A stretch of 64,000 nt of DNA from Akkermansiaceae bacterium UBA956. GTDB taxonomy: Bacteria; Verrucomicrobiota; Verrucomicrobiia; Verrucomicrobiales; Akkermansiaceae. Position 1 is the first letter of the stretch. Each line of letters starts with the position of its first letter. A program made the position numbers and the translations under genes. Shown piece by piece: positions 33,385-41,362 of this stretch. The notes under the pieces were generated by a model. The model was given only the letters and a program-made list of their open reading frames with translations, ran no database searches and was not told the DNA's origin. The stretch covers positions 62,001 to 126,000 of the forward strand of contig DBCO01000009.1 in NCBI GenBank assembly GCA_002293145.1. The letters are read 5' to 3'.

Positions 33385-35694
33385 ATGAAGCAAGCGATCA
33401 GAGACTGGAGCGTAAGGCTCACCCAGAAGGAAACACCTTTGCGAGTGCATTTGATCGGCGTAGCCGGATCGGGCATGAGCGGTTTGGCCCTGTTATTGAT
33501 AGGCATGGGGCACAAAGTGAGTGGATCGGATCGGGTGACGAGCAGCGAAACGGAGAGACTGCAAGGTGTGGGGCTGAGATTTTCCTCACCGCATACGGGT
33601 GAAGCGGTGCAGGGTGCGGATTTGGTGGTGTATAGTTCGGCAATTCGTCCTGAGAATCCGGCTTTTGCCGCAGCGAAATTGGCAGGCATTCCGGTATTGC
33701 GTCGCGCCGAATGTCTTGCGGCGATTCTTTTCACTAAGAAAGGCATCGTCGTCAGCGGCACGCATGGCAAAACGACAACATCATCGATGACCTCTCACAT
33801 TTTGCGCGAAGCAGGCATCCATCCGAGCCACTATGTGGGCGCGGAAATTCCTGTGCTCGGCAGCAATGCGCGCTGGGAGGAAGAGGGAGAATACATGGTG
33901 GCAGAGGGCGATGAAAGTGACGGCACCTTGGCCTTGTATGAGCCTGAATGTTCGATCGTTCTCAACGTCGAGGCTGAGCATCTCGACTACTACCGCGATC
34001 TGGATCACATCTGCGAAGTTTTTACCAAACTGCTCGATCAAACACGCGGTCGCATTGTCTATTGCAAGGAATGTCCGGTGGCGAGCAAGTTGCAAGTGGG
34101 GCGCGCCAATGCTGTATCGTATGGCTGGCAAGATGCCGATTATGTGGCGGCGGATATCCGAGAATTGCGCGGCTCCACGGCCTTCACGGTGATGAGAAAT
34201 GGCGAAGCGTTAGGGAACATCGAGCTCGGCATCCCTGGGCGACACAACGTGCTCAATGCCTTAGGAGCAATCGCTCTTGCCGATGGGGTCGGCGCGAGTT
34301 TTCCGCTGATCGCTCGGGCGCTCTCGACCTTTGCGGGTGCTAAGCGTCGTTTCGAAACGAAGTATTTGTCTCGCGAATACCGCATCGTCGATGACTACGG
34401 TCATCATCCCACGGAGCTAGCAGCAACGCTACAAACCGCGCGTTCGCTGAATCCAGGACGCGTGGTCGTGCTGTTCCAACCGCATCGCTACACGCGCACG
34501 CAGGCTTTGGCTGAGGAATTTGGCAAAGCGCTGCAAGCGGCTGACCAAGTGTTCATCACCGATGTCTATGCGGCAAGTGAAACGCCGATCGAGGGGATCA
34601 GTGGCATGACCTTGGTGGAGGCGATGAAACGTCATGGCGACGTGAAAGTATCCTACACACCGACCGTTGCGACAGCTCATCACGAGGCGGGAAATGCGTT
34701 AGAGCCCGGGGATTTGTTCATCACACTTGGGGCGGGCAACGTTCACGAAGCGGGCAAACGCATTTCGGAAGACTTGAAAGTGTTAGAGGAAATATTGCGC
34801 CTCGTGCCTGCGGGAGAAATGGCGGGCAAATTGTATGAGCCGATGCGCCGTCACACCACGATGCTCGCGGGTGGACCTGCGCAATTTTGGTTAGAGCCGC
34901 ACACATTTCAGGCATTTGCCGAAGCGGTCACGTATTGCCGCGAACGTGGCATGGCGGTTCGCGTGGTAGGCAGGGGTTCGAATCTGTTAGTGCGCGATGG
35001 CGGCATTCGTGGTGCGGTCATTCACCCCAGCGGCGGAGCATTTTCTGATGTTCGTGTGGAAAATGGAATGATCATCGCGGGGGCTGGAGCTCGTTTGAAA
35101 AAAGTCGCCAGCGTGGCACAGGCCGCAGGGCTTGGGGGCTTCGAGTGGATGGAAGGAATTCCCGGCAACGTCGGTGGCGCTCTGCGCATGAACGCGGGTG
35201 CGATGGGCATCGAAATGTTTGACCAAGTGGTGAACTTAACTTGCCTCGATGAAGATGGCGTCATCCGCAAGCGGGCGCGCGACGAGATCGAGGTGGAGTA
35301 TCGCAACGTAGCTCTATTACGCAGAAATTTCGCCCTGGAAGTTACCCTGACTGGCCCAGTGGACAGCCCAGAAAACATCCAAGCGCGCTGGAATGAATCA
35401 CGCAACAAGCGCCGCACCTCACAACCGATCGCCGCAAGCGCTGGCTGTATGTTTAAGAATCCGGCACCAGTTCCCGCAGGCAAGCTTGTCGATGAACTCG
35501 GGCTCAAAGGCAGCCGTTTCGGTAAGGCGGAGGTCTCTACGGTGCATGGCAATTTTATCTGCAATACGGGCGGCGCGAAAACCTCGGAAATTCTCTCGCT
35601 CGTCGAGCAAATCCGCGACAAGGCACGCAGCGAGCGTGGCATCGAGATGGAGATGGAGGTTAAGGTCATCGGTGAAGATGAGTTCTCTTTCTAA
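33385..35694 (+). CDS. murC/murB: MurC-MurB fusion: UDP-MurNAc-Ala ligase / enolpyruvyl reductase
   Basis: 769 residues. The first 460 or so are MurC: HLIGVAGSGMSGLALLL, GTHGKTTTSSMTSHILR (ATP loop, about 127), DDYGHHPTELAATL and VLFQPHRYTRTQAL. From about 485 a MurB domain follows: RVVGRGSNLLVRDGGIRG (FAD binding, about 525-542), MEGIPGNVGGALRMNAGA and SAGCMFKNPAP, in which a Cys (about 687) stands where E. coli has the proton-donor Ser. The chain thus makes UDP-MurNAc from the enolpyruvyl precursor and adds L-Ala. MurC-MurB fusion is a lineage trait seen in some verrucomicrobia. No Shine-Dalgarno before the ATG. Confidence 0.95.
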   Translation: MKQAIRDWSVRLTQKETPLRVHLIGVAGSGMSGLALLLIGMGHKVSGSDRVTSSETERLQGVGLRFSSPHTGEAVQGADLVVYSSAIRPENPAFAAAKLAGIPVLRRAECLAAILFTKKGIVVSGTHGKTTTSSMTSHILREAGIHPSHYVGAEIPVLGSNARWEEEGEYMVAEGDESDGTLALYEPECSIVLNVEAEHLDYYRDLDHICEVFTKLLDQTRGRIVYCKECPVASKLQVGRANAVSYGWQDADYVAADIRELRGSTAFTVMRNGEALGNIELGIPGRHNVLNALGAIALADGVGASFPLIARALSTFAGAKRRFETKYLSREYRIVDDYGHHPTELAATLQTARSLNPGRVVVLFQPHRYTRTQALAEEFGKALQAADQVFITDVYAASETPIEGISGMTLVEAMKRHGDVKVSYTPTVATAHHEAGNALEPGDLFITLGAGNVHEAGKRISEDLKVLEEILRLVPAGEMAGKLYEPMRRHTTMLAGGPAQFWLEPHTFQAFAEAVTYCRERGMAVRVVGRGSNLLVRDGGIRGAVIHPSGGAFSDVRVENGMIIAGAGARLKKVASVAQAAGLGGFEWMEGIPGNVGGALRMNAGAMGIEMFDQVVNLTCLDEDGVIRKRARDEIEVEYRNVALLRRNFALEVTLTGPVDSPENIQARWNESRNKRRTSQPIAASAGCMFKNPAPVPAGKLVDELGLKGSRFGKAEVSTVHGNFICNTGGAKTSEILSLVEQIRDKARSERGIEMEMEVKVIGEDEFSF

Positions 35695-35734
35695 GACTTT
35701 TTTCAACAAATTTTCAGCAAATCATCAAACTACT

Positions 35735-36652
35735 ATGAATCTAGAACTTCCCATCGCCGTTCTCATGGGCGGCCCCGGTTCCGAGCGCCAAGTATCCATC
35801 GCCTCAGGCAATGCCGTCGTCAAAGCCTTGCGCGATAAAGGCTGTATCGTCGAGCCCGTCGATGTGAGCGGCCCAGACTTCACGCTGCCTGCTGGTACCG
35901 CCCTGTGCTTCAATGTCATTCACGGTACCTTTGGCGAAGATGGCACCTTGCAAAAAATTCTTGAAGCCCAAGGCATGCCCTACACCGGCGCAGGCGTCGA
36001 AAGCAGCCGCGTAGCTTTTGATAAAAACCTAGCAAAGGAAAAGTTCATCGCTGCTGGCGTGCCCACACCGCTCGCCGAAATTGTCGATGTATCAGAAGGT
36101 CTGTGCTTGCCTGAGATGCCTGTGCCTTTTGTCGTCAAACCACCGCGCGAAGGTTCAAGCGTCGGCGTTCACATCGTCCTCAGGCTAGAAGATGCCATGG
36201 CCGCGATGGAAGATGCCGCACGCTACGGAAATGACATCCTCGTCGAGCAATACATCGCCGGCAAGGAACTCACTGTGGGCGTGCTCGATGGCGAGGCTTT
36301 GCCCATCGTTCACATCGCCCCGCGCAGTGGTTTCTATGACATGAGCAACAAGTATCCGTGGATGAACGGTGGCGATGGGAGCGACTACTATTGCCCTGCC
36401 GATCTCGATGAGGAAACGACGCGCGCAGTGCAGGAAGCAGCCGTGGCTGCACATAAGGCCCTTGGTGTGGAAGTCTACTCACGCGTCGATATTTTGCTGG
36501 ATGCGGACAATCGTCCCTTCGTTTTGGAGGCCAATACCATCCCAGGCATGACCGAGACCAGCCTGCTACCCAAAGCCGCCGCCGCAAAAGGCATTCCTTT
36601 CGGGGATTTATGTTTACGAATTGCTGATATTTCAGTAAAGTTGCGTTCGTAA
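35735..36652 (+). CDS. ddl: D-alanine--D-alanine ligase
   Basis: 305 residues from the ATG at 35735. ATP-grasp features: LMGGPGSERQVSIASGNAV, FNVIHGTFGEDGTLQKILE, FVVKPPREGSSVGVHIV, EQYIAGKELTVGVLDGEAL and VDILLDADNRPFVLEANT with IPGMTETSLLP. Makes the D-Ala-D-Ala end of the peptidoglycan stem. Located 40 bp after murC/B and 8 bp before ftsQ, so all three are likely translated from one mRNA. The longer open frame to 35393 overlaps murC/B and is not coding. Confidence 0.96.
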   Translation: MNLELPIAVLMGGPGSERQVSIASGNAVVKALRDKGCIVEPVDVSGPDFTLPAGTALCFNVIHGTFGEDGTLQKILEAQGMPYTGAGVESSRVAFDKNLAKEKFIAAGVPTPLAEIVDVSEGLCLPEMPVPFVVKPPREGSSVGVHIVLRLEDAMAAMEDAARYGNDILVEQYIAGKELTVGVLDGEALPIVHIAPRSGFYDMSNKYPWMNGGDGSDYYCPADLDEETTRAVQEAAVAAHKALGVEVYSRVDILLDADNRPFVLEANTIPGMTETSLLPKAAAAKGIPFGDLCLRIADISVKLRS

Positions 36653-36660
36653 CCTAGACA

Positions 36661-37620
36661 ATGGCGCGCCGCAAAACATCGACATATCGCTCTACAGCCC
36701 GCTCGCAAGTGTTGGATGTCAAGGTGTATTCGCCGATGATTCTGCGGTATCAGATGCTCAAGTTCCTCGGTCGCTGCACAAAATGGCTACTGCTTCTCGG
36801 CGTTCTTACCGCCAGCGGCTACGCCGTTTGGAACTACTACCAGCGCTCGTATGTGCAGAATCCCGATTACGAATTGCGGGTTATCAAACTTACGCCGAAC
36901 ACCGCTTTGAACGAAGGAGATGTTGTCAGCATTGGTGAGATGCCGCTCAATACCAGCATTTTCGGCATCGACATCGATGCTGTAGAACAACGCCTGCGCG
37001 CACGTCCCGAGGTCCTTCATGTAAGCGTCCGGCGTGAGCTGCCCTCCACCATTTCCATTGAGATAAAGGAGCGCATCCCCTACGCTTGGATCGAGTGCCC
37101 CGCAAGGGATATACAAGCCCGCAGTCGCGAACGTGGTTTTCTCATTGATCGCGATGCTCATCTCTACCCTTGCCCGCCGATGCAATTCGAAGCCGCTTTG
37201 GCGCTTCCCATCATTGTGATCTCCTCCGATGAATCGGCCCATTTGGAAAATGGGAAAAAAATTACCGCCAAATCTCTGCAACGCGCCATGCATTTGTTAG
37301 CCATTGCCCAGCAAACCACCCAATCTTCCCTGCCATGGATCGATCGTATTCAGCCCCACCAACTCTGGGCCATGAAAGTCTGGACACGCGATGGCATCGA
37401 AGTGACCTTCGGATTAGACGACCACCAACGCCAAATGCAAGATCTGCTCATCTCCATGGAGCACGCTGCCGGAAAAGGTATGCAAATCGCCTCCATCAAT
37501 CTCATCCCACAACGCAATATCCCCGTCGTGCTGCGTAACGCAGCTGCCACTGGTGACCAAAACGATAGTCTCACAATACCCGTCGAAAATCCCGTCATCA
37601 ATCCCTATCCCGCCCGCTAA
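36661..37620 (+). CDS. ftsQ: FtsQ/DivIB-type division protein
   Basis: 319 residues: basic cytoplasmic tail (ARRKTSTYRSTARSQ), one membrane segment near residues 41-57 (KWLLLLGVLTASGYAVW), then a POTRA-like domain (LRVIKLTPNTALNEGDVV; RPEVLHVSVRRELPSTISIE) and a variable C-terminus. Single-pass divisome scaffold linking FtsA/FtsZ to septal wall synthesis. Its ATG is 8 bp after ddl and it precedes ftsA by 24 bp, the standard order. Confidence 0.85.
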   Translation: MARRKTSTYRSTARSQVLDVKVYSPMILRYQMLKFLGRCTKWLLLLGVLTASGYAVWNYYQRSYVQNPDYELRVIKLTPNTALNEGDVVSIGEMPLNTSIFGIDIDAVEQRLRARPEVLHVSVRRELPSTISIEIKERIPYAWIECPARDIQARSRERGFLIDRDAHLYPCPPMQFEAALALPIIVISSDESAHLENGKKITAKSLQRAMHLLAIAQQTTQSSLPWIDRIQPHQLWAMKVWTRDGIEVTFGLDDHQRQMQDLLISMEHAAGKGMQIASINLIPQRNIPVVLRNAAATGDQNDSLTIPVENPVINPYPAR

Positions 37621-37644
37621 CATTTTTTCTTCCACTCAACCATC

Positions 37645-38853
37645 ATGGCACGCGCCAAAATACACGTAGGACTCGAAATCGGTACCAGCAAGGTTTGTAT
37701 GGTCGTCGGTGAAGTAAAGTCGGACGGCTCTGTAAAAATTCTCGGTCTCGGCACCAGCAAAGCCGCCGGTGTGCGCAAGGGAGAGATCTGTGACTACTCG
37801 AAAATCCGCGAATGCGTGGACGACGCGCGCATGAAAGCTGAGGAAGCGAGCGATGTCGAAATCGGCAGCGTTTTTCTCTCCGTATCAGGCGCACACATTC
37901 AGAGCATCAACAACGTCGGTACCTACCGCTTACCTGACAACGAGAAGCAGATCCAGCCAGAGCACATCGCCGAGGCGAACGATATCGCAAAGGACATCAA
38001 CATCAGCCCCGAGCACGTCTATCTGCACAACATTTTGCGCAATTACCGAGTCGATGGCTTCGCGCACAGCTCCAGCCCCGTGGGCTTATTCGGGAAAACC
38101 TTAGAGAACGATTTTCACGTAGTCACTGGCATTGGCACGCGCATCCAGAACAGCATCAAATGCGTACGCGAGCTCCAGATGGACGTCGATGACGTAGTCT
38201 TCGCTCCCATCGCCACTGCACAACTCGCCCTCAATCGTGCCGAACGCGAACGCGGAGCCTTGCTCATCGACATCGGCGGCGGCACCACCGACTACGCACT
38301 CTACCTCAATGGCTGCATCGCCGCCTCCGGCTGCATCCCTGCTGGTGGCGAACACATCACCAATGACATCCACATGCTCACTGGCCTCTCATTTTCCAAA
38401 GCAGAAGGCCTGAAAATCAAAGAAGGAGATGCCTCCGGCGATCAATCCCGCTCGGTCGGTACGATCAAAATCCCCGTCGACGAAAAAGGTTTTTCCCAGC
38501 AAGAGGTCAAGCGCGAGGTGCTCAATGAAGTCATCCGCCAACGCCTGATCGAAATCCTCACCCTCGTGCGTAAACGCCTCCCTCCTGGCTCCGAGCAACT
38601 CATCGGCACAGGCATTTTCCTCTCCGGCGGTAGCAGCCTGATGCGCGGACTCGATACCCTCACGCACCAGATATTCCAACGCGCCATCTATCGTGCCGAG
38701 GCCGCAGAAATCAGCGGCGTGCAAGCAAATTTCAAAGACCCCCAATATGCCACCACGCTAGGCCTGATCCGCTACGCTCAACTCGCCGACCTCGAAAAAC
38801 AAAACTCTGCCCCCAAAGGCCTCGGCCGCTTCTGGCCCTTCCGCCGCAGTTGA
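37645..38853 (+). CDS. ftsA: Actin-like division protein FtsA
   Basis: 402 residues. Actin/Hsp70-fold signatures: VGLEIGTSKVCMVVGEVK (phosphate 1), GALLIDIGGGTTDYALYL (phosphate 2) and GIFLSGGSSLMRGLDTL (adenosine). A 1C-type domain follows the first region (VFLSVSGAHIQSINNVG). The C-terminus GLGRFWPFRRS is the amphipathic helix that tethers FtsZ to the membrane. No Shine-Dalgarno at the ATG. ftsZ follows after 65 bp. Confidence 0.95.
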   Translation: MARAKIHVGLEIGTSKVCMVVGEVKSDGSVKILGLGTSKAAGVRKGEICDYSKIRECVDDARMKAEEASDVEIGSVFLSVSGAHIQSINNVGTYRLPDNEKQIQPEHIAEANDIAKDINISPEHVYLHNILRNYRVDGFAHSSSPVGLFGKTLENDFHVVTGIGTRIQNSIKCVRELQMDVDDVVFAPIATAQLALNRAERERGALLIDIGGGTTDYALYLNGCIAASGCIPAGGEHITNDIHMLTGLSFSKAEGLKIKEGDASGDQSRSVGTIKIPVDEKGFSQQEVKREVLNEVIRQRLIEILTLVRKRLPPGSEQLIGTGIFLSGGSSLMRGLDTLTHQIFQRAIYRAEAAEISGVQANFKDPQYATTLGLIRYAQLADLEKQNSAPKGLGRFWPFRRS

Positions 38854-38918
38854 TGCGCTCACGCCGACCTCCACAATCCACACTCACGCACTCTACAATA
38901 ACACCAATTTCGCCTGTT

Positions 38919-40493
38919 ATGATCGAATTTACCAAAGACCCACAAAATACCATTCCTTCCTCGCTCGTGAAAATCATCGGTCTTGGTGGTGCGGGCGCTA
39001 ACATGCTCGATCGCGTCGCCCTCGATGGCATGGAAGGCGCGGAAATGCTCGCCCTCAATGCCGACATCCGCACTCTTTCTGGCTCGGTCGCCTCGGAGCG
39101 GATACAGCTCGGTCGCAATCTTACCAAGGGCCTCGGCACGGGTGGTGACCCCGATCTCGGACAAAAAGTCATGATGGAGGCGGAAAAAGAAGTCCGCTCC
39201 GCCATCAAAGGTCGCAAAATCGTTTTCCTCTGCGTCGGGCTCGGCGGTGGCACCGGCTCCGGCGGCGCTCCCATCCTCACCCGCATCGCCCGTGAGGAAG
39301 GTGCCTTCGTCGTCGTTTTCGCTACCATGCCCTTCGGCTTCGAAGGCCACCGCCGGCGCGAGCAAGCAGAAACCGCTCTCAACGAACTCGCCGTACTCAG
39401 CAATGCCCTCGTCGTTTTCGATAACAACCGCATGGGCGAACTCGTCCTCGCCAAGCAAGGCATCCACGAGGCATTCTCCGCAGGCGATCGCATGATTTCT
39501 GACAGCATCAAGGCTGTCATCCGCCTCGTCATTCGCCCCGGCTTGATCCACGTAGGTCTTGACGAGCTCATGACGGCCCTGCGCACGACTCGCTCACGCT
39601 GCCTCTTCGGCTCCGGCATGGCCAGTGGCAAGGACCGCGCCTCCAAGGCCCTCACCAATGCGCTTTCCAGCCCGCTGCTCGACAAAGGAGCCCTGCTGAA
39701 GGAAGCATCCTCGGTACTCGTTCACATCTGCGGCGGTGATGACCTCACCCTTTATGAGATTGAGCTACTGATGCAGAAGCTCATGAAATACGTGCCGGCC
39801 AAGGCCCATGTGCTCTTTGGCGCTGCCATCGACACAAACATGAAGGATTCTCTCAGCATCACCCTAATCAGTGCTCTGCCCGAGGAAAAACTTCGCAGTT
39901 CCAATGAAGATGCCGAGCGCATCGTCCTCGCACCCACAGAAGGCTTTGAATTCGACGTCAGCGAAGAACAGCCTGAGCCTGAGCCCATTGCACAAAAAAT
40001 CGATTTCGCGCTCACCGACGCAATCCCCACTGTGGCAACTGCTCCCGTCGTGACTGCTGCACCCGTGACCGAAGCCGTGGAAGAACCCGATGCCACAGCC
40101 GCGCCCATCGCACAAATCGATGACTGGCTCGATCTCCCCTCCACAGTTTTTGCAGGCGGCGAGCGTCCTTTTGCAGAACACGTGCAAGATGATCCCATAG
40201 CTGATTTCGCTCACGCCACCACCACGCCCGCCAGCGTCGCCGATGCCGCACGCGATCTGCAGGAAGCACTTCAAGCATCCATCGCTCACGAGCCCGATGA
40301 ACTATCCGAGGCCGAGCCTGAGCACAAAACCCCCGATCTTGGTGATCTGTTAGAAAAAACACGCACCCGCTTAAGCCAACAAGAATCTCTCTTCGATGGA
40401 GACGCTCGCGGCAAATTTGCCGACACCGAGCCCAATCTCGTAGATGGCGACGATCTCGACATCCCACCGTTTCTTCGCAAAAAGAAGAAGTAA
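38919..40493 (+). CDS. ftsZ: Tubulin-like division GTPase FtsZ, divergent
   Basis: 524 residues from the ATG at 38919 (IEFTKDPQNTIPSSLVKIIG). The GTP-binding glycine loop reads GGGTGSGGAP (about 109-118) rather than the usual GGGTGTGAAP. The T7 synergy loop aligns as RPGLIHVGLDELMTAL, where the normal N-x-D-x-x-D is H211-x-G213-x-x-E216, so one catalytic Asp is Gly and the other Glu. A 190-residue acidic linker rich in Ala/Pro/Glu leads to DLDIPPFLRKKKK, a good FtsA-binding tail. FtsZ forms the division ring. Identification rests on the order with ftsQ and ftsA and the conserved tubulin core. Confidence 0.95.
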   Translation: MIEFTKDPQNTIPSSLVKIIGLGGAGANMLDRVALDGMEGAEMLALNADIRTLSGSVASERIQLGRNLTKGLGTGGDPDLGQKVMMEAEKEVRSAIKGRKIVFLCVGLGGGTGSGGAPILTRIAREEGAFVVVFATMPFGFEGHRRREQAETALNELAVLSNALVVFDNNRMGELVLAKQGIHEAFSAGDRMISDSIKAVIRLVIRPGLIHVGLDELMTALRTTRSRCLFGSGMASGKDRASKALTNALSSPLLDKGALLKEASSVLVHICGGDDLTLYEIELLMQKLMKYVPAKAHVLFGAAIDTNMKDSLSITLISALPEEKLRSSNEDAERIVLAPTEGFEFDVSEEQPEPEPIAQKIDFALTDAIPTVATAPVVTAAPVTEAVEEPDATAAPIAQIDDWLDLPSTVFAGGERPFAEHVQDDPIADFAHATTTPASVADAARDLQEALQASIAHEPDELSEAEPEHKTPDLGDLLEKTRTRLSQQESLFDGDARGKFADTEPNLVDGDDLDIPPFLRKKKK

Positions 40494-40500
40494 ACTGCCA

Positions 40501-40525
40501 GCTCAGCCGCAGCAGCACGCTGAGC
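40501..40525 (+). terminator. Weak hairpin after ftsZ
   Basis: GCTCAGC (40501-40507) and GCTGAGC (40519-40525) form a perfect 7-bp stem. There is no following T-run, so it may be a weak or Rho-dependent terminator. Confidence 0.3.
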
Positions 40526-40734
40526 AGTAAACCATGTTTCTCTGTGACAATTAGTGAACGACTCAGGGCCGAGTGGTTGAAGGAGAGAACACTTAAAAGT
40601 GTGACACGACAAAAATTGGACGTCCAGAAAGAAGCGCGCAGGGAACGTTACCTGCTGTTACCAACGCTGTCTAGCTGGGCATTTTGGCATTTCTGGATTT
40701 TCCATACGGTATAACCATTTTCAGGAATCACAGA

Positions 40735-40954
40735 AAAGAAGAAGAGCCATTAACCGAGAATATAAAAATCATCACACTGCCCGCCTACAGTCGCGAACTC
40801 AATCCAGTGGAAAAAACTCTGGGACATCGTCAAGGATGGGATATACAACCGAGATTGGAAGGATCTCGATGAGCTTAAAGAAAAGATTACCGAACGGATT
40901 AAGCCATATGGGGAAGATGCAGAACGTGTAACTCGATTGATTGGAAATGGCTAG
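40735..40954 (+). pseudogene. Remnant of an IS630-like transposase C-terminus
   Basis: The frame reads ENIKIITLPAYSRELNPVEK, matching the DDE-domain end of IS630/Tc1-type transposases (LPPYSPELNPIE). After a run of six A residues the frame shifts by one base and continues LWDIVKDGIYNRDWKDLDE and ITERIKPYGEDAERVTRL to a TAG at 40952-40954. The 5' two thirds of the gene are missing. Confidence 0.7.
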
Positions 40955-41344
40955 CTGCTCTCTGAAATAAACGCTATATGGAAATTCGAGTTGCGCCAAT
41001 ATAACGAGATAAATGGTATTAGCGCAGCTTGCTTTGCCCGTTCTGCGCAAAACCACGCATATTTTACTGCCGCGAACCCCGGCCTCCTCCATTGATCATG
41101 CCAAAAAAGCTCTATTCTATACACGAAACTCACAAAATACACGGGAAAATGGGAAATCCGATTGGAGCATGATGAATGCCTGATACCTAATCAATGCTTC
41201 GTGTATTTTGTGCATTACGTGGTTTCTATTTCGGATTGCGGCCTAAATTTTCATTTTCGAACAAAAGTTGATCGCCCTCTCCACGAAATACCATCCGAAA
41301 AAACATTTTTCCAAGACAAGTTTGCCAAGTGGCGGTTTTTGTAA
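40955..41344. other. Spacer with a separated inverted repeat
   Basis: CACAAAATACACG at 41131-41143 and its exact reverse complement CGTGTATTTTGTG at 41200-41212 flank 56 bp. The right arm continues into GCATTACGTGGTTTCT. This style of phrase occurs as dispersed intergenic repeats in many bacteria. No gene found. Confidence 0.5.
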
Positions 41345-41359
41345 GACAAGAGTCTTGTC
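41345..41359. promoter_or_regulatory. Palindrome directly before pilB start
   Basis: GACAAG-AGT-CTTGTC forms a 6-bp stem with a 3-base loop ending three bases before the ATG at 41363. It could be an operator or an RNA hairpin at the initiation region. Confidence 0.35.
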
Positions 41360-41362
41360 ACC

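Noticed and set aside
34970..35000. tRNA-like T-loop (GGTTCGAATC)
   Set aside because: It encodes the FAD-binding RVVGRGSNLLV motif of the MurB domain; no cloverleaf surrounds it.
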